Below, piece by piece: positions 35,418-46,659 of a stretch of 64,000 nucleotides of DNA (its first letter is position 1; the number at the start of each line of letters is the position of its first letter). A program made the translations under genes and the position numbers. The DNA comes from Sphingomonas baiyangensis (GTDB lineage Bacteria > Pseudomonadota > Alphaproteobacteria > Sphingomonadales > Sphingomonadaceae): the NCBI RefSeq assembly GCF_005144715.1, contig NZ_SWKR01000002.1, positions 62,001-126,000 of the forward strand. Reading direction: 5' to 3'. The notes under the pieces were generated by a model, which searched no databases, was not told the origin of the DNA, and was given only the letters and a program-made list of their open reading frames with translations.

Positions 35418-35528
35418 AGAAATGCGACACGGCGCGGCTTTTGGCGCTAGAGTCGGGTTAATTGTTCGTGCACAACGGGACCGAGTATGTGTCCCGGCTG
35501 TGTTTGAGGGGCACCGGGGAGACCGCAA
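35418..35528. promoter_or_regulatory. ftsA-ftsZ spacer with a GANTC site
   Basis: This 111-bp gap is the longest inside the ftsQ-ftsZ block and probably holds an extra ftsZ promoter. It contains one GAGTC (35451-35455), a CcrM-type methylation site, followed by TTAATTG. GGGGCACCGGGGAG provides ribosome binding for ftsZ. Cell-cycle control through methylation is known for Caulobacter ftsZ but is only a suggestion here. Confidence 0.35.
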
Positions 35529-36971
35529 ATGGGTATCGATTTTCTGCCGCCCGAAGTCGACGAGCTGACGCCGCGCATCACGGTGATCGGCGTGGGCGGC
35601 GCAGGGGGCAACGCCATCGCCAACATGATCCGCGCCGAAGTGCAGGGCGTGGAGTTCGTGGTGGCCAACACCGACGCGCAGGCACTCAAGCAGTCGACCG
35701 CGCAGCAGCGCATCCAGCTCGGCGCCAAGATCACGCAGGGCCTGGGCGCGGGCAGCCGCCCCGAAATCGGCCGTGCCGCGGCCGAGGAGACGATCGAGCA
35801 GGTACAGAAGAGCCTCGAAGGCTCGCACATGTGCTTCCTGGCGGCCGGCATGGGCGGCGGCACCGGTACGGGTGCGGCTCCCGTCATCGCCAAGGCGGCG
35901 CGCGACATGGGCATCCTGACGGTGGGTGTCGTCACCAAGCCCTTCGCCTTCGAGGGCAAGCGCCGCGCGGCATCGGCCGAAGCGGGGATCGAGGAGCTTC
36001 AGAAGTTCGTCGACACGCTGATCGTGATCCCCAACCAGAACCTGTTCCTCATCGCCAACGCCAACACCACCTTCAAGCAGGCCTTCGAAATGGCCGACGA
36101 GGTGCTGCAGCAGGGCGTGCGCGGCATTACCGACCTGATGGTGATGCCCGGCCTCATCAACCTCGACTTCGCCGACGTCCGCAGCGTGATGCAGGAAATG
36201 GGCAAGGCGATGATGGGCACCGGCGAGGCCGACGGCGACAGCCGCGCGATCGAGGCGGCGCAGAAGGCGATCGCCAACCCGCTGCTCGACGGCGTGAGCA
36301 TGAAGGGCGCCAAGGGCGTCATCGTGTCGATCACCGGCGGCGACGACATGCGTCTCCTCGAGGTCGACGAGGCGGCGAACCATATCCGCGAGCTCGTCGA
36401 TCCCGATGCGAACATCATCTGGGGTTCGGCATTCAACCCCGAGCTCGAAGGCCGCATCCGCGTGTCGGTGGTGGCGACGGGGATCGAGGCTGAGGCACCC
36501 GGCGCCACCGCGCAGCCGAGCGCCAGCGCGGCGCCCGAGCCGACGCGCAGCTTCAGCTTCACCGCGCCGCGCAAGGCCGCCGACGCGCAGCCCAAGCCCG
36601 CGCCGGGCTTCTCCGAGCCCGAGACGGCGCGCGAAGATAGCGCGCCGCAGCAGGCCGAGACCGCGAGCGATGACGACGAGCTGGTGCTCGGCGACGAGGC
36701 GACGGTCGAGGCCGAGCCCGCACCGGCGCCGATCCGCGGCGATGCGCGCGCCGATGCGCAGGGCGAGGCACCGCGCCGACGCTGGCTGGCGGGCGATGCG
36801 GCAGCCGAGCCGGCGGCCGAATCCGCTGCCGAGGCCGAGCCTGCCCCCAAGGCGGGCGGCACGCTGTTCGAGCGCATGTCGAGCGCGGGCCGTGGCATGG
36901 CGCGCGGCACCAATGGCGACAAGGATCCGCTCGACATTCCGCGCTTCCTGCATCGCCAGAACAATCAGTGA
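35529..36971 (+). CDS. ftsZ: Cell division protein FtsZ
   Basis: This 480-aa tubulin-like GTPase forms the Z-ring. The GTP-binding core is plain: [20 protein letters not shown], the tubulin signature [13 protein letters not shown], the T7 loop NLDFADV and the [20 protein letters not shown] end of the globular part (about residue 320). A variable acidic Ala/Glu/Pro linker of about 145 residues follows, then the conserved tail peptide [12 protein letters not shown] that binds FtsA and other partners. The long linker is usual in alphaproteobacteria. Confidence 0.98.
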   Translation: MGIDFLPPEVDELTPRITVIGVGGAGGNAIANMIRAEVQGVEFVVANTDAQALKQSTAQQRIQLGAKITQGLGAGSRPEIGRAAAEETIEQVQKSLEGSHMCFLAAGMGGGTGTGAAPVIAKAARDMGILTVGVVTKPFAFEGKRRAASAEAGIEELQKFVDTLIVIPNQNLFLIANANTTFKQAFEMADEVLQQGVRGITDLMVMPGLINLDFADVRSVMQEMGKAMMGTGEADGDSRAIEAAQKAIANPLLDGVSMKGAKGVIVSITGGDDMRLLEVDEAANHIRELVDPDANIIWGSAFNPELEGRIRVSVVATGIEAEAPGATAQPSASAAPEPTRSFSFTAPRKAADAQPKPAPGFSEPETAREDSAPQQAETASDDDELVLGDEATVEAEPAPAPIRGDARADAQGEAPRRRWLAGDAAAEPAAESAAEAEPAPKAGGTLFERMSSAGRGMARGTNGDKDPLDIPRFLHRQNNQ

Positions 36972-36973
36972 CG

Positions 36974-37018
36974 CGTGCCGATCGGGGAGTGCTGCGGCGC
37001 TCCCCGGTCGACGGCACG
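36974..37018 (+). terminator. Possible terminator hairpin after ftsZ
   Basis: CGTGCCG (36974-36980) pairs with CGGCACG (37012-37018), and CGGGGAG (36983-36989) with CTCCCCG (37000-37006), giving a strong two-part hairpin 3 bp after the ftsZ stop. There is no T tract, so it may only stabilise the 3' end or act weakly. Confidence 0.4.
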
Positions 37019-37114
37019 CGCATTGCGACTGGTCGCACGCGCGGTGCGATTTGTCGTCGCTCTCTCGTCGGATGGTCGCGGATGGCGTGAAATGCGCTAT
37101 AGCCGCATGACTTC

Positions 37115-39178
37115 ATGATCGCTTTCAAGCCCTTGTCGTTGCGTGCCGCCATGCTGGCGCTGGCAGCCCCACTCGCCATCGCTCCCCCGGCGCTTGCGCA
37201 GACGGGCTTCGTGCCGCAGCCGACGCCGCTTGCCGATCGCCTCGCCGAGCGCGTGCGGACGCTGGGCACCGATCCCAACAACGCCGCCGCATTGATCGAG
37301 GCGGGCGAACTTAGCGCGCGGCTCGACGATCCCGCCGCCGCGCTGCAACTGCTTGCGCGTGCCGAGAAGGTGGCACCGCGCGATGCGCGCATTCCGGCCG
37401 CGCGCGGCATCGCGATGGTCAAGCTCGCGCGTCCGGGCGAGGCGCTGCGCCAGTTCGCGCTCGCCGAGACGGCGGGGCTGCCGCCGGCGGGCTATGCCGC
37501 CGACCGCGGCCTCGCCTATGACCTGATCGGCCAGCCGCGCCACGCGCAGGCCGAATATGCGCGCGCGCTCGCCGCCGGCGAGGATGCCGAGGCGCGCCGC
37601 CGCTATGCCCTGTCGCTGGCGATCTCGGGCGATGCGGCGGGTTCGGAGAAGATGATCGATCCGCTGCTACGCGAACGCGACCGCGCAGCATGGCGCACGC
37701 GCGCGCTGGCGCTGGCGCTGGCGGGCGACGTCGCGGCGGCCGAAAAGGTCGCGACCGACATGATGCCGGGCTTCGGCACCGCCTATGCGCCGCTGTTCCG
37801 CAGGCTGACGCAGATCCGCGACCCCGCCGACCGCGCATATGCCGCGCATCTGGGCGAATTCACGCGCACGCCCGCGCATCTTGCCGACGCGTCAATGGCA
37901 CCGGCGCTGCCCGCGCTGCCGGCAGCGGGCGATCGTGCGCCGGTGCGCATGGCACAGGCGCCGGCACGCGCGCAGTCGACCCCGGTGCGATCGGCACAGG
38001 TCGCGCCCACGCGCACGCGAACGACCGATCGGCAATCGCGACGCGCATCCGAGCGTGTGGCGCAGCGCGATCCCGATCGCTTCTCGCCGGGCAGGCGTAC
38101 GCGTCGCGAGCCCGAGCGCAGCGCGCTCGCCGCTGCGGCGCCTGCGCGCACGCGCGTGAACCGCGCATCGGTGCCGAATACTGGCGAAGCCGCGCTCGCC
38201 GCCGGTTCGCGTCGGGCGATCACCGAGGCGCGCGGTACTGGTGCGGCAACGGGCGCGAACACGGTCGCGGCAGCGCCGGTTGCGACCGGCGGCAACGTGG
38301 CGCCATCCGCAGCGCCGTCGATGATGGCCGGGACCGTGCCGTCCACCGTAAACGATACGCCGCCTCAATCTCCGGCCGCTGTCGTTGCCGCCGTGGCGCC
38401 GACGGGTGCCCCGGTCGCCTCGGGCGCGACGACGGGCAGTGCCTCGCCGCCCTCGAGCGCGGTTGCAGCCGCAAGCGTCGCGCCATCCTCTGCGCCGTCG
38501 GCGGTTGCCGCGCCGCCATCTGCATCTCCCGCGCCGGCGAGCGTGCGACCCGGCTTCGATGCCGGGGCTGGCCTGTCGGGTGCAACCGCGTCAACCGTAT
38601 CGGCTGCCCCGCCGCCCGCCGCCACACCGCCCGCGGCGGAGACACGCGTCGTTGCTGCGGGCGCGCCTGCTCCCGCCTCGCGTATCAGCCGCGAGGACGA
38701 TGTGCTTGCCGCGATCGTCGCGCGGATTGCGGTGCCTGCTTCCGAACTCGGCGTCGCGCCACCGCCACCACCGCCTCCGCCCCCGCCCCCGCCTCCGCCG
38801 CCTCCGGCAGCGGTCGAGACACCCCCGGCGCCGGCTGCCGCGCCGAAGCCCGCCGCGAAGAAGCCAGCGCCGAAACCCGCCCCCAAGCCTGCGGTCAAGC
38901 CCGCCAACCCCTCGCGCCACTGGGTGCAGGTGGCCGGCGGCGCCAATGTGCGCGATCTGCCCAAGGCGTGGAACGCGCTTGTCGCCAAGGCTCCCGAACT
39001 CAAGGGCCGCGCGGCCTACACGACGCCGCTGCGCGCCACCAACCGGCTGCTGACCGGCCCGTTCGACAGCGCGCGAGCCGCGCAGGCCTTTGTCAACACG
39101 CTGGCGGGTGACGGCATCTCCGCCTTTCCCTTCACCAGCGAGGCGGGGCAGGTGATCGAGAAGCTGCCGTCGCGATGA
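37115..39178 (+). CDS. TPR-SPOR protein with a long proline-rich linker
   Basis: This 687-aa secreted protein has a signal peptide cut after PALAQ, then TPR-like helical repeats (about 35-240: [36 protein letters not shown] and so on). A disordered region of about 350 residues rich in Ala, Pro and Arg follows, with a run of 16 prolines near residue 550. A C-terminal SPOR domain ([18 protein letters not shown] to the end) probably binds denuded septal peptidoglycan. Its position right behind ftsZ supports a cell-envelope role. Similar TPR/SPOR proteins occur in this place in other sphingomonads. Confidence 0.88.
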   Translation: MIAFKPLSLRAAMLALAAPLAIAPPALAQTGFVPQPTPLADRLAERVRTLGTDPNNAAALIEAGELSARLDDPAAALQLLARAEKVAPRDARIPAARGIAMVKLARPGEALRQFALAETAGLPPAGYAADRGLAYDLIGQPRHAQAEYARALAAGEDAEARRRYALSLAISGDAAGSEKMIDPLLRERDRAAWRTRALALALAGDVAAAEKVATDMMPGFGTAYAPLFRRLTQIRDPADRAYAAHLGEFTRTPAHLADASMAPALPALPAAGDRAPVRMAQAPARAQSTPVRSAQVAPTRTRTTDRQSRRASERVAQRDPDRFSPGRRTRREPERSALAAAAPARTRVNRASVPNTGEAALAAGSRRAITEARGTGAATGANTVAAAPVATGGNVAPSAAPSMMAGTVPSTVNDTPPQSPAAVVAAVAPTGAPVASGATTGSASPPSSAVAAASVAPSSAPSAVAAPPSASPAPASVRPGFDAGAGLSGATASTVSAAPPPAATPPAAETRVVAAGAPAPASRISREDDVLAAIVARIAVPASELGVAPPPPPPPPPPPPPPPPAAVETPPAPAAAPKPAAKKPAPKPAPKPAVKPANPSRHWVQVAGGANVRDLPKAWNALVAKAPELKGRAAYTTPLRATNRLLTGPFDSARAAQAFVNTLAGDGISAFPFTSEAGQVIEKLPSR

Positions 39179-40341
39179 GGCCGGCCGCGCCCTGGGCGAG
39201 CGACCCGGCGGCGAGCAGAGGCAGGCTCCACCAGGAACAAAAGAGCATCGAGCGCGGCCCGCGCGACGCCTTCCAGCGCGACCGCGACCGCATCGTCCAT
39301 TCGATCAGCTTCCGCCGGCTGCGCCACAAGACGCAGGTGTTCCTCGCACCCGATGGCGATCATTTCCGCGTGCGGCTGACGCACAGCCTCGAAGTCGCGC
39401 AGATCGGCCGCGTCATCGCGCGCGCGCTGGGGCTGAACGAGGACCTGACCGAGGCCTTGTGCCTCGCGCACGATATCGGCCACCCGCCCTTCGGCCATGC
39501 CGGCGAGACCGCGCTCGAAGCCGCGCTCGCGGCGCATGGCGGCTTCGACCATAACGGTCATACGCTGCGCGCGCTGATGTTGCTCGAAAGCCCCTATCCG
39601 CGCTGGCCGGGGCTGAACCTTGGCTGGGAAACGCTCGAGGGGTTGGCCAAGCACAACGGCCCGATCCACGATCCGTGCTGGTCGCTGGCCGAGGCCGATG
39701 CGGCGTTTCCGCTCGATCTGGCGCAGCACAGCTCGCTCGAGGCGCAGGTGGCGGCAATCGCCGACGACATCGCCTATGACAATCACGACATCGACGACGG
39801 GATGCGCGCGGGGTTGCTGACGCTCGATCAGTTGCTCGCGGTGCCGCTCGTCGCGCGCGGGTGGGATGCGGTGCGCGCGCGGCTGCCCGACCTGCCGCCC
39901 GCGCGGCTGACGGGCGAGCTCGTGCGATCGCAGATCGGCGCGATGGTGAACGACGTGATCGAGACGACGCGGGCCGCGATCGGCGAGGCGGGCATCGAAA
40001 CCGCCGACGACGTGCGCGCCGCGGGGCGCGCGTTGGCGGGCTTCTCGGCGGCGATGCGCGAGGACGAGCGGCTGCTCAAGCGCTTCATGTATGCCGAGCT
40101 CTACCATCACCCCAGCCAGCTTGCCGCCGCCGAACGCGCGGGCGAGATCGTTGCCGGGTTGTTCGCTGCCTATGCCGACGATCCGCGTCGGCTGCCCAAC
40201 GGCTGGCGCGAGGCGCTGCCCGCTGACGCGACGGGCCGCGCGCGCCACATCGCCGATTTCATCGCCGGCATGACCGATCGCTACGCGGTATCGCGCTATC
40301 GTGAGCTGTTGGGGCCGATCGACCTGCCCGAGGGGTTCTGA
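39175..40341 (+). CDS. dgt: Deoxyguanosinetriphosphate triphosphohydrolase-like protein
   Basis: This 388-aa HD-domain phosphohydrolase cleaves dNTPs to deoxynucleoside and triphosphate. Motifs are [28 protein letters not shown] of LTHSLEV, the HD pair in [16 protein letters not shown], and [17 protein letters not shown]. It belongs to the shorter, bacterial type 2 Dgt group. The start overlaps the stop of the upstream SPOR gene (ATGA). Confidence 0.94.
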   Translation: MRPAAPWASDPAASRGRLHQEQKSIERGPRDAFQRDRDRIVHSISFRRLRHKTQVFLAPDGDHFRVRLTHSLEVAQIGRVIARALGLNEDLTEALCLAHDIGHPPFGHAGETALEAALAAHGGFDHNGHTLRALMLLESPYPRWPGLNLGWETLEGLAKHNGPIHDPCWSLAEADAAFPLDLAQHSSLEAQVAAIADDIAYDNHDIDDGMRAGLLTLDQLLAVPLVARGWDAVRARLPDLPPARLTGELVRSQIGAMVNDVIETTRAAIGEAGIETADDVRAAGRALAGFSAAMREDERLLKRFMYAELYHHPSQLAAAERAGEIVAGLFAAYADDPRRLPNGWREALPADATGRARHIADFIAGMTDRYAVSRYRELLGPIDLPEGF

Positions 40342-40417
40342 CCGGCATCGCGCCGCGATAGGAAATCTTTGCTGCTGCCGGCTTGGCGGCGGCATCGTGC
40401 GGGCGTAGCGGAGCGCG

Positions 40418-41323
40418 ATGCGCGCGCCTGCCGCTCCCGCCGCGATCGATCGCACCGGTCTGGCGCAGGCGATAGCCGCCTATGGCATCTGGGGGATGCT
40501 GCCGCTGTTCTTCCTGCCGCTTGCCGCCGCCAGCGCGGGCGAGGTGGTGGCGAGCCGCATCCTCTGGTCGCTGGCACTGCTGCTCGCAATCCTAGGGCTG
40601 CGCGCGCGCTTCGGACGGCTGCGCGCGGCCTTCGCCGACCGGCGCGCGTTGGTGATGCTGGCGGCGAGCGCCACATGTATCGCAATCAACTGGCTGATCT
40701 ACATCTGGGCGGTGCAGCACGGGCAGGTGCTGGCGGCGAGTCTGGGCTATTTCCTCAATCCGCTGGTCAATGTGGCGCTCGGCATGATCGTGCTCAAGGA
40801 ACGGCTGAGCCGCGTGCAGGCAGCGGCGGTCGGGCTCGCGGCGATCGGCGTGCTGGTGCTCGCGGTGCAGGCGGCGGGCGCGCTGTGGATCAGCCTGGGG
40901 CTGGCGTTCAGCTTCGCTTTCTACGGCCTCATCCGCAAGCTCGTGGCGGTCGAATCGCTCGAGGGGCTGACGGTCGAGACGATCCTGCTCACCCCGCCGT
41001 CGATCGCGTGGCTGGCCTGGCTGGGCGCCGGCGGCGCGCTCGCGTTCGGCACAACCGACATCGTGACGCTGTTCCTGATCCTGTCGGGCGTGGTGACGGC
41101 GGTGCCGCTCTTGCTGTTCGCGGCGGCTGCGCGCCGGCTGCCCTATTCGATGCTGGGGCTGCTGCAATATCTGGCACCGACGCTCCAGTTCCTGCTGGCG
41201 GTACTGGTGCTAGGTGAGACGATGACGACGGCGCATATCGTGTGCTTCGCCTGCATCTGGTCGGGCCTGCTGCTGTACGTCGCGGGCAATCTGGGCGAGC
41301 TGCGCCGGCCGCGCCCCGCCTGA
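40418..41323 (+). CDS. rarD: RarD-type EamA-family transporter
   Basis: This 301-aa membrane protein has about ten hydrophobic helices in two EamA halves. RarD hallmarks are the start [54 protein letters not shown] and YGLIRKLV. The substrate of the family is not firmly known. A looser start at 40369 lacks similarity, so the ATG at 40418 is used. Confidence 0.92.
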   Translation: MRAPAAPAAIDRTGLAQAIAAYGIWGMLPLFFLPLAAASAGEVVASRILWSLALLLAILGLRARFGRLRAAFADRRALVMLAASATCIAINWLIYIWAVQHGQVLAASLGYFLNPLVNVALGMIVLKERLSRVQAAAVGLAAIGVLVLAVQAAGALWISLGLAFSFAFYGLIRKLVAVESLEGLTVETILLTPPSIAWLAWLGAGGALAFGTTDIVTLFLILSGVVTAVPLLLFAAAARRLPYSMLGLLQYLAPTLQFLLAVLVLGETMTTAHIVCFACIWSGLLLYVAGNLGELRRPRPA

Positions 41324-41363
41324 GGCTTTTGCGCACGCACGCGATCGGCTAGAGCCGCGCGCC

Positions 41364-43094
41364 ATGACGCTTTATCCCCGCTTCGCCGCGCATCTCGACG
41401 CCGCCCTCGATGCCCTGGTCGCCGCCGGCGATCTGCCCGCCGGGCTTGAGCGCCGCGCGGTGACGGTCGAGCCGCCGCGCGACGCCAGCCATGGCGATCT
41501 CGCTACCAACGCTGCAATGGTGCTCGCCAAGCCCGCGGGCACCAATCCGCGCGCCTTGGCCGAGAAGCTGGCGGAGCGGTTGCGCGGCGTGCCGCAGGTC
41601 GAGGCGGTGTCGGTCGCCGGGCCGGGCTTCATCAACCTTTCGCTGGCGCGCGACGCCTGGACCGACGAGCTTGCCGCGATCCATGCGGCAGCCGGCGACT
41701 ATGGTCGCTCGAACGTGGGTGAGGGTGTCACCGTAAACATCGAATATGTATCGGCAAACCCGACGGGGCCGATGCATATGGGCCATTGCCGCGGCGCCGT
41801 GGTGGGCGATGCGCTCGCCAGCCTGCTCGAGCATGTCGGCCACCGCGTGATCCGCGAATATTATGTCAACGACGCTGGCGGACAGGTCGATACGCTCGCA
41901 CGCTCAGTGCATCTGCGCTACCGCGAGGCGCTGGGCGAGGATATCGGCGCGATCCCCGAGGGGCTGTATCCGGGCGACTATCTGGTGCCCGTGGGGCAGG
42001 CGCTCGCCGACGAGCATGGCGACAAGTTGGTCGCGGCGCCCGAGAGCGAATGGCTGGTTACGTTCCGCCGCGCGGCGGTGGCGGCGATGCTGGTGATGAT
42101 CCGCGACGATCTGGCGCTGCTGGGCATCCATCACGATCGCTTCGCGTCCGAGGCCGAGTTGCAGGCCGCCGGCAAGCCCGAGGCGGCCGAGGCATGGCTG
42201 CGCGCGCGCGATCTGGTGTATGACGGCGTGCTCGAGGCGCCGAAGGGCGAGACGCCCGAAGACTGGGAGCCGGTGACGCTGCCGCTGTTCCGATCGAGCC
42301 GCTTCGGCGATGATCAGGACCGGCCGATCCGCAAGTCGAACGGGCAGTGGACCTATTTCGGCGCCGATCTCGCCTATCATTTCCAGAAGGCCGAGGATGC
42401 CGACCAGCTCATCGACATCTGGGGCGCCGACCATGCCGGCACCGTCAAGCGCATCGTCGCGGCGGTGCAGGCGCTGACCGAGGGGCGCACGCGCTTCGAC
42501 GTCAAGCTGGTGCAGATGGTGCGCCTGTTGCGCGGCGGCGAGCCGGTGAAAATGTCAAAGCGCTCGGGTAACTTCGTGACGCTTGCCGATGTCGTGCGCG
42601 AAGTCGGCAAGGACGTGGTGCGCTTCACGATGCTGACGCGCAAGGCCGATGCGCAGATGGATTTCGACTTTGCCAAGGTGGTCGAGGCATCGAAGGACAA
42701 CCCCGTTTTCTACGTCCAATATGCCCATGCGCGCATCGCATCGCTGCATCGGCGCGCCGCCGAGGCGGGAATCGTGCCGGTCGATGCGCCCGACCTGTCC
42801 CGGCTTGAAACGGCCGAGCTGGCGCTGGTGCAGCGTGCGGCGCAGTTCCCGCGCGTCGTGGAGGCAGCTGCACAGGCGCGCGAACCGCACCGGATAGCCT
42901 TCTATCTCTACGACTTGGCTGCCGAGTTTCACGCAGCGTGGAATGTCGGCAACGACGATCCGGGCCGCCGCTTCCTCATTCCAGACGATCCGGCGCTCAC
43001 GCAGGCGCGGCTTTATCTTGCCGCCGCGATCGGGCAGATCATCCGATCGGGCCTTGGCATCATGGGTGTCGAGGCGGTCGAGGAGATGCACTGA
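41364..43094 (+). CDS. argS: Arginyl-tRNA synthetase
   Basis: This 576-aa class I synthetase charges tRNA-Arg. The N-terminal Add-1 domain is followed by the HIGH-type motif [20 protein letters not shown], the [11 protein letters not shown] segment, [21 protein letters not shown] (a KMSKS-type loop, unusual for ArgS but common in alphaproteobacteria) and the DALR anticodon-binding C-terminus. The stop overlaps the ATG of the next SPOR gene. Confidence 0.97.
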   Translation: MTLYPRFAAHLDAALDALVAAGDLPAGLERRAVTVEPPRDASHGDLATNAAMVLAKPAGTNPRALAEKLAERLRGVPQVEAVSVAGPGFINLSLARDAWTDELAAIHAAAGDYGRSNVGEGVTVNIEYVSANPTGPMHMGHCRGAVVGDALASLLEHVGHRVIREYYVNDAGGQVDTLARSVHLRYREALGEDIGAIPEGLYPGDYLVPVGQALADEHGDKLVAAPESEWLVTFRRAAVAAMLVMIRDDLALLGIHHDRFASEAELQAAGKPEAAEAWLRARDLVYDGVLEAPKGETPEDWEPVTLPLFRSSRFGDDQDRPIRKSNGQWTYFGADLAYHFQKAEDADQLIDIWGADHAGTVKRIVAAVQALTEGRTRFDVKLVQMVRLLRGGEPVKMSKRSGNFVTLADVVREVGKDVVRFTMLTRKADAQMDFDFAKVVEASKDNPVFYVQYAHARIASLHRRAAEAGIVPVDAPDLSRLETAELALVQRAAQFPRVVEAAAQAREPHRIAFYLYDLAAEFHAAWNVGNDDPGRRFLIPDDPALTQARLYLAAAIGQIIRSGLGIMGVEAVEEMH

Positions 43095-43828
43095 TGACCA
43101 GCGCCGCCGACAGCGGATTGCGCGACGAGGACCGGCTGCCCTGGCTGGAAACGGTCGACGACAGCTATGATGACCGGCCGTCCCCCGCGCGCGTGGTGCT
43201 GCTGGTGCTGATCGGCCTAGCGGTGATCGCCGCGGCGATCCTCGGCATCTACTGGTATCAGGACCGGCCCGCGGGCGGTGGCGGCAGCGGCGAGCTGATC
43301 GAAGCGCAGGAAGGCGACTACAAGGTCAAGCCTGACCAGCCCGGCGGCATGGAAGTCGCGGGCGAGGGCGACAGCGTGTTCAAGACGAGCGACGGCAGCA
43401 CGGCCGCCGATGCGCGCGTTGATCTGTCGGCGGTGCCCGAGACGCCGGTGGCCCCTCAGGTGAAGGCAAGCCCCAAGGCCGCGCCGACGCAATCGGCCGC
43501 GGCGCGCGTGAGCGAGGTTATCCCGCCGCCCGCGCGCAAGGGCGCACCGGCACGCATCACGGCCGCCAATGCGGGGCAGACGGGCAGTGCGGGCACCGCG
43601 ATCGTGCAGCTCGGCTCGTTCCCGTCGCCGGCATCGGCCAATGGCGCATGGAAGCAGCTTTCGGGGCGCTTCGGCTATCTCGCCAACCTGGGCCAGACGG
43701 TGGAAGCCGCCGAGGTGAATGGCCGCACCGTCCATCGCCTGCGCGTCAATGCCGGCAGCGCGGCGCAGGCGCGCGACATCTGCCAGCGGCTGAAGGTGGC
43801 GGGCGAGGCGTGCTTCGTGGTTTCCTGA
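43094..43828 (+). CDS. SPOR-domain membrane protein
   Basis: This 244-aa bitopic protein has a short acidic cytoplasmic part, one TM helix (about residues 34-54, VVLLVLIGLAVIAAAILGIYWY), a Pro/Ala-rich linker and a C-terminal SPOR domain (AIVQLGSFPSPASANGAWKQL...CFVVS). This is the layout of septal peptidoglycan-binding proteins such as FtsN/DedD. The order argS-SPOR is conserved in alphaproteobacteria. It could be the functional FtsN here, by inference. ATG at 43094 overlapping the argS stop. Confidence 0.9.
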   Translation: MTSAADSGLRDEDRLPWLETVDDSYDDRPSPARVVLLVLIGLAVIAAAILGIYWYQDRPAGGGGSGELIEAQEGDYKVKPDQPGGMEVAGEGDSVFKTSDGSTAADARVDLSAVPETPVAPQVKASPKAAPTQSAAARVSEVIPPPARKGAPARITAANAGQTGSAGTAIVQLGSFPSPASANGAWKQLSGRFGYLANLGQTVEAAEVNGRTVHRLRVNAGSAAQARDICQRLKVAGEACFVVS

Positions 43829-43832
43829 GACG

Positions 43833-46319
43833 CTAGAAATCAAAGCGGATCGTGCCGCCCCAGGTGCGTGGGTCGCCGGGCTGGCCGGCGACCAGGCCGG
43901 TGCTGCCGGGGGTGGTCGCGAGCTGCTCGAAATATTTCTGGTCGAAGGCGTTGCGTACCCAGGCGAAGATGTTGAACCCCTGGTCGGTACGATACCCCGC
44001 GCGGAAATTGTGCAGCGAATAGCCCTCGACATCGAGGAACGCCGAGCGCGAGGCGTTCGACGAGAAGCGTGAGCGGTAGCTGGCATCATAGCCCAGATAC
44101 ACCTCACCCTCGCCGCCGAGCAGGCGCGCGGGGAGATTCGCCTCCGCCCCCCACGATGCCGCCCAGTTCGAGATGCCGGGCAACCACTGGCCGGAAATGT
44201 CGCAATTGGGCGGGCTGCTGGTGCCGCCCGAGAGTTCGGGTGGGCAGGGCGCGTCGACGAAGCGGACATATTCGTGATCGGTATAGGCGCCGCTTGCATA
44301 GGCGTTGAACCGGTCCGACGCGCGGATGACGAAATCGGCCTCGACGCCGCGGACGCGCACCTTATCGGCATTGGCGAGATAGCCGCGCAGCAGCCCGAGC
44401 TGGCTGTTGTTGACGTTGGCCTGATAGTCGCGGATCTCGGTCCAGAAGCCCGTGACGTTTAAGGTAACGCGGCGGTCCCAGAATTGCGACTTGGCGCCGA
44501 GCTCGAAATGATCGACCTTTTCGGGCCGGATCGACCCCGCCGAGAGGATCGGCACGCCCGCCGCGTCGGTCGGCACGCCGTTCAGGTTGATGCCGCCCGA
44601 TTTGAACGCCCTGGCATAGGTGGCGTAGGCCAGCACATCGGGCGTGACGCGGTATGACAGGTTGAGATCGTAGGACAGGTTCACCGCGTCGAACACGGGC
44701 TCGTAGAATTGCGGCGCGCGCACGCCGCGCTGTGCGACGATCCACGGATCGTTCGCATAGGGGCCGCTGAACAGCACGAGCTGGCGCGTGCCGTCCGACG
44801 CTGTGCCCGTCACCACCGAGCTGTAGAAGCCCGTCTTACGATCATAGTTTAGACGGATGCCGGGCGAGATCGTCAGCGCATCGGTGATTTGCCAGTTGAG
44901 CTTGCCGAAGGCGGCAAGGCTGGTGTTCTCGAGCAGGATGTCGTTGTTGGCGGTGAGCCCGTCGAGCACTGCGGGGTTGCACGCCAGCGTCGCGGGCGTG
45001 GCGCAGCCCGAGGAGCCCGCCGGCACGTTGCCGGGATTGAGCGTCCAGCGGCTGGCGGCCGGTCCCTGCTGTTCGAGGCCGGTGGTACGAAGCTTCTGGT
45101 AGAAGCCGAAGGCGCCGACGACGAAATCGAAGCCGGTGCCTGCATAGGCGTAGCGGAATTCCTGCGTATATTGATCCTGGTGCGAGGGGTTCTGCGAGCG
45201 CGTGGTGATCGGCAGGCCGGTAAAGTCGCGATCGTTCGCCGGTCCCCAATCCCAGTAGCGCCACGCCGTGACCGAGGTGAGCGTGCCGGCCCCCAGATCC
45301 CATTCGGCGGGCAGCGACAGGCCGCCATGCTCGTTGCGCGCGGCCAGCGGCGCATCGACGTCGGTGAGGCGATCGAACGGATCGGTGCTGGGTGGTGCGT
45401 AGCCGAACGCGGCGGCAAGCGCGGCGTATTGCCGGTTGAGCGGACGCTGGGTGGGGTGGACGCGCGCATAGATCTGCGCGCAGCAGATCGGGTTCTGAAG
45501 GTTGAAGTCGCCCGAGAAGGTCAGGTCGAGGCTGTCGGTGGCGCGCCACAACACTGTGCCGCGAACGCCCAGGCTGTCCTGTTCCTGAATCCACTGGTTG
45601 GTGGCCACGTTGAAGATGGTGCCGCGCCGATCGGTAGTGGTAGTGCTGAGCCGCACCGCCACGTCATCGGCCAACGGGCCAGACACCGAAGCCTTGGCTT
45701 GCTTGAACTCGTAGTTCCCGAGCGAGACCTCGGCGCGCCCTTCGAAGGTGAAGCTCGGTGCGCGCGTGGTGATGGCGATGGCGCCGGCGGTGGTGTTCTT
45801 GCCGTACAGCGTGCCCTGCGGACCGCGCAGCACCTCGATCTGCTCGATATCGACGAAATCGAGCGTCGAGGCGGCGACGCGGTTGTAATAGACCTGATCG
45901 ATATAGATGCCCACGCCCTGCTCGATCCCGTCATTGGTGAGGCCCAGGGGCGCGCCGATGCCGCGGATGTTGATCGAGGTGTTGCGCGGGTTCTGCGAAT
46001 AGAATTGCAGCGTCGGCTGAAGCTGCGTCAGCCGCTGGACATTGTACGCGCCGGTATCGTCGAGCGCTTCGCCGCCGAGCACCGAGATGGCGATCGGCAC
46101 GTCCTGCACGTTCTCGGCACGACGGCGCGCAGTGACGAGGATCTCACCCGATTGCGGCTGGGCATCCGCACTGCCGCCAGGCTGATCGGTGGCGGCGGTG
46201 GCTGCGGGGGGCGGCGCTTCGGGCCGCGGCGTCTGCTCCTGCGCGGCGGCGGCAAGAGGAAAGGCGAGCGCGGCGATCGCGGTGGTGGCGAATATGGCGG
46301 CAGGCAGGCGGTTCGGCAT
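43833..46319 (-). CDS. TonB-dependent receptor
   Basis: This 828-aa outer-membrane receptor has a signal peptide (cut near AAAAQEQ). The plug domain has the TonB-box-like GEILVTARRRAENVQDVPIAISV, NIRGIG and VEVLRGPQGTLYGKNTTAGAI (here IEVLRGPQ). A 22-strand barrel ends in FDF with the terminal aromatic. The DVPIAI.V and GIYIDQVYY patterns mark the large sphingomonad receptor group rather than classical siderophore receptors. The next gene upstream is an OscA-like small protein, which hints at organosulfur uptake; the substrate is not shown by sequence. Confidence 0.94.
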   Translation of the reverse strand: MPNRLPAAIFATTAIAALAFPLAAAAQEQTPRPEAPPPAATAATDQPGGSADAQPQSGEILVTARRRAENVQDVPIAISVLGGEALDDTGAYNVQRLTQLQPTLQFYSQNPRNTSINIRGIGAPLGLTNDGIEQGVGIYIDQVYYNRVAASTLDFVDIEQIEVLRGPQGTLYGKNTTAGAIAITTRAPSFTFEGRAEVSLGNYEFKQAKASVSGPLADDVAVRLSTTTTDRRGTIFNVATNQWIQEQDSLGVRGTVLWRATDSLDLTFSGDFNLQNPICCAQIYARVHPTQRPLNRQYAALAAAFGYAPPSTDPFDRLTDVDAPLAARNEHGGLSLPAEWDLGAGTLTSVTAWRYWDWGPANDRDFTGLPITTRSQNPSHQDQYTQEFRYAYAGTGFDFVVGAFGFYQKLRTTGLEQQGPAASRWTLNPGNVPAGSSGCATPATLACNPAVLDGLTANNDILLENTSLAAFGKLNWQITDALTISPGIRLNYDRKTGFYSSVVTGTASDGTRQLVLFSGPYANDPWIVAQRGVRAPQFYEPVFDAVNLSYDLNLSYRVTPDVLAYATYARAFKSGGINLNGVPTDAAGVPILSAGSIRPEKVDHFELGAKSQFWDRRVTLNVTGFWTEIRDYQANVNNSQLGLLRGYLANADKVRVRGVEADFVIRASDRFNAYASGAYTDHEYVRFVDAPCPPELSGGTSSPPNCDISGQWLPGISNWAASWGAEANLPARLLGGEGEVYLGYDASYRSRFSSNASRSAFLDVEGYSLHNFRAGYRTDQGFNIFAWVRNAFDQKYFEQLATTPGSTGLVAGQPGDPRTWGGTIRFDF

Positions 46320-46436
46320 GTGCGGCTCCGGTCCCTTTCCGCCGGCAGTCCGGTGGGCCAGGGAAGGGGGGGGCGGGGACGCGATCGGCACGCTCCGGTG
46401 GTCCGGTAGCGCGATTGCCGATGCCGGAAGGCAGGG

Positions 46437-46622
46437 TCAGGGCAGGCGCTGGCGCTCGGTAACGTCGATCTGGACGACGCGGCCTTCGTGCAGCGTTAGC
46501 TGGATGGCGCCGAAGCGCACGCGATCGAGCGCGGCGGCAACCTGCGCCAGCGTGGCGGCATGGGGGGCGGGGGACAGCGGACGGGTGGCCATGTGATCGA
46601 GTCCCTGAAACGGTCCTGCCAT
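46437..46622 (-). CDS. OscA/YezD-family small protein (DUF2292)
   Basis: This 61-aa protein ends RVRFGAIQLTLHEGRVVQIDVTERQRL, the near-invariant core of DUF2292 (YezD; OscA of pseudomonads). Family members are tied to sulfur starvation and commonly sit next to sulfate or organosulfur uptake genes. The ATG at 46622 has AGGA at a good distance (46632-46629); an internal ATG at 46592 is possible. It is co-oriented with the TonB receptor gene 117 bp downstream. Two inverted repeats lie in its promoter region. Confidence 0.85.
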   Translation of the reverse strand: MAGPFQGLDHMATRPLSPAPHAATLAQVAAALDRVRFGAIQLTLHEGRVVQIDVTERQRLP

Positions 46623-46628
46623 TTTATT

Positions 46629-46645
46629 CCTATCGATTTGATAGG
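46629..46645. promoter_or_regulatory. Inverted repeat upstream of the OscA-like gene (candidate operator 1)
   Basis: A perfect CCTATC-N5-GATAGG repeat, 7 bp upstream of the start codon, overlaps the ribosome site. The size and AT-rich core fit a dimeric regulator, perhaps Rrf2-type, as often controls sulfur genes. The regulator is not identified. Confidence 0.5.
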
Positions 46646-46659
46646 CAATATAGAGGGGC

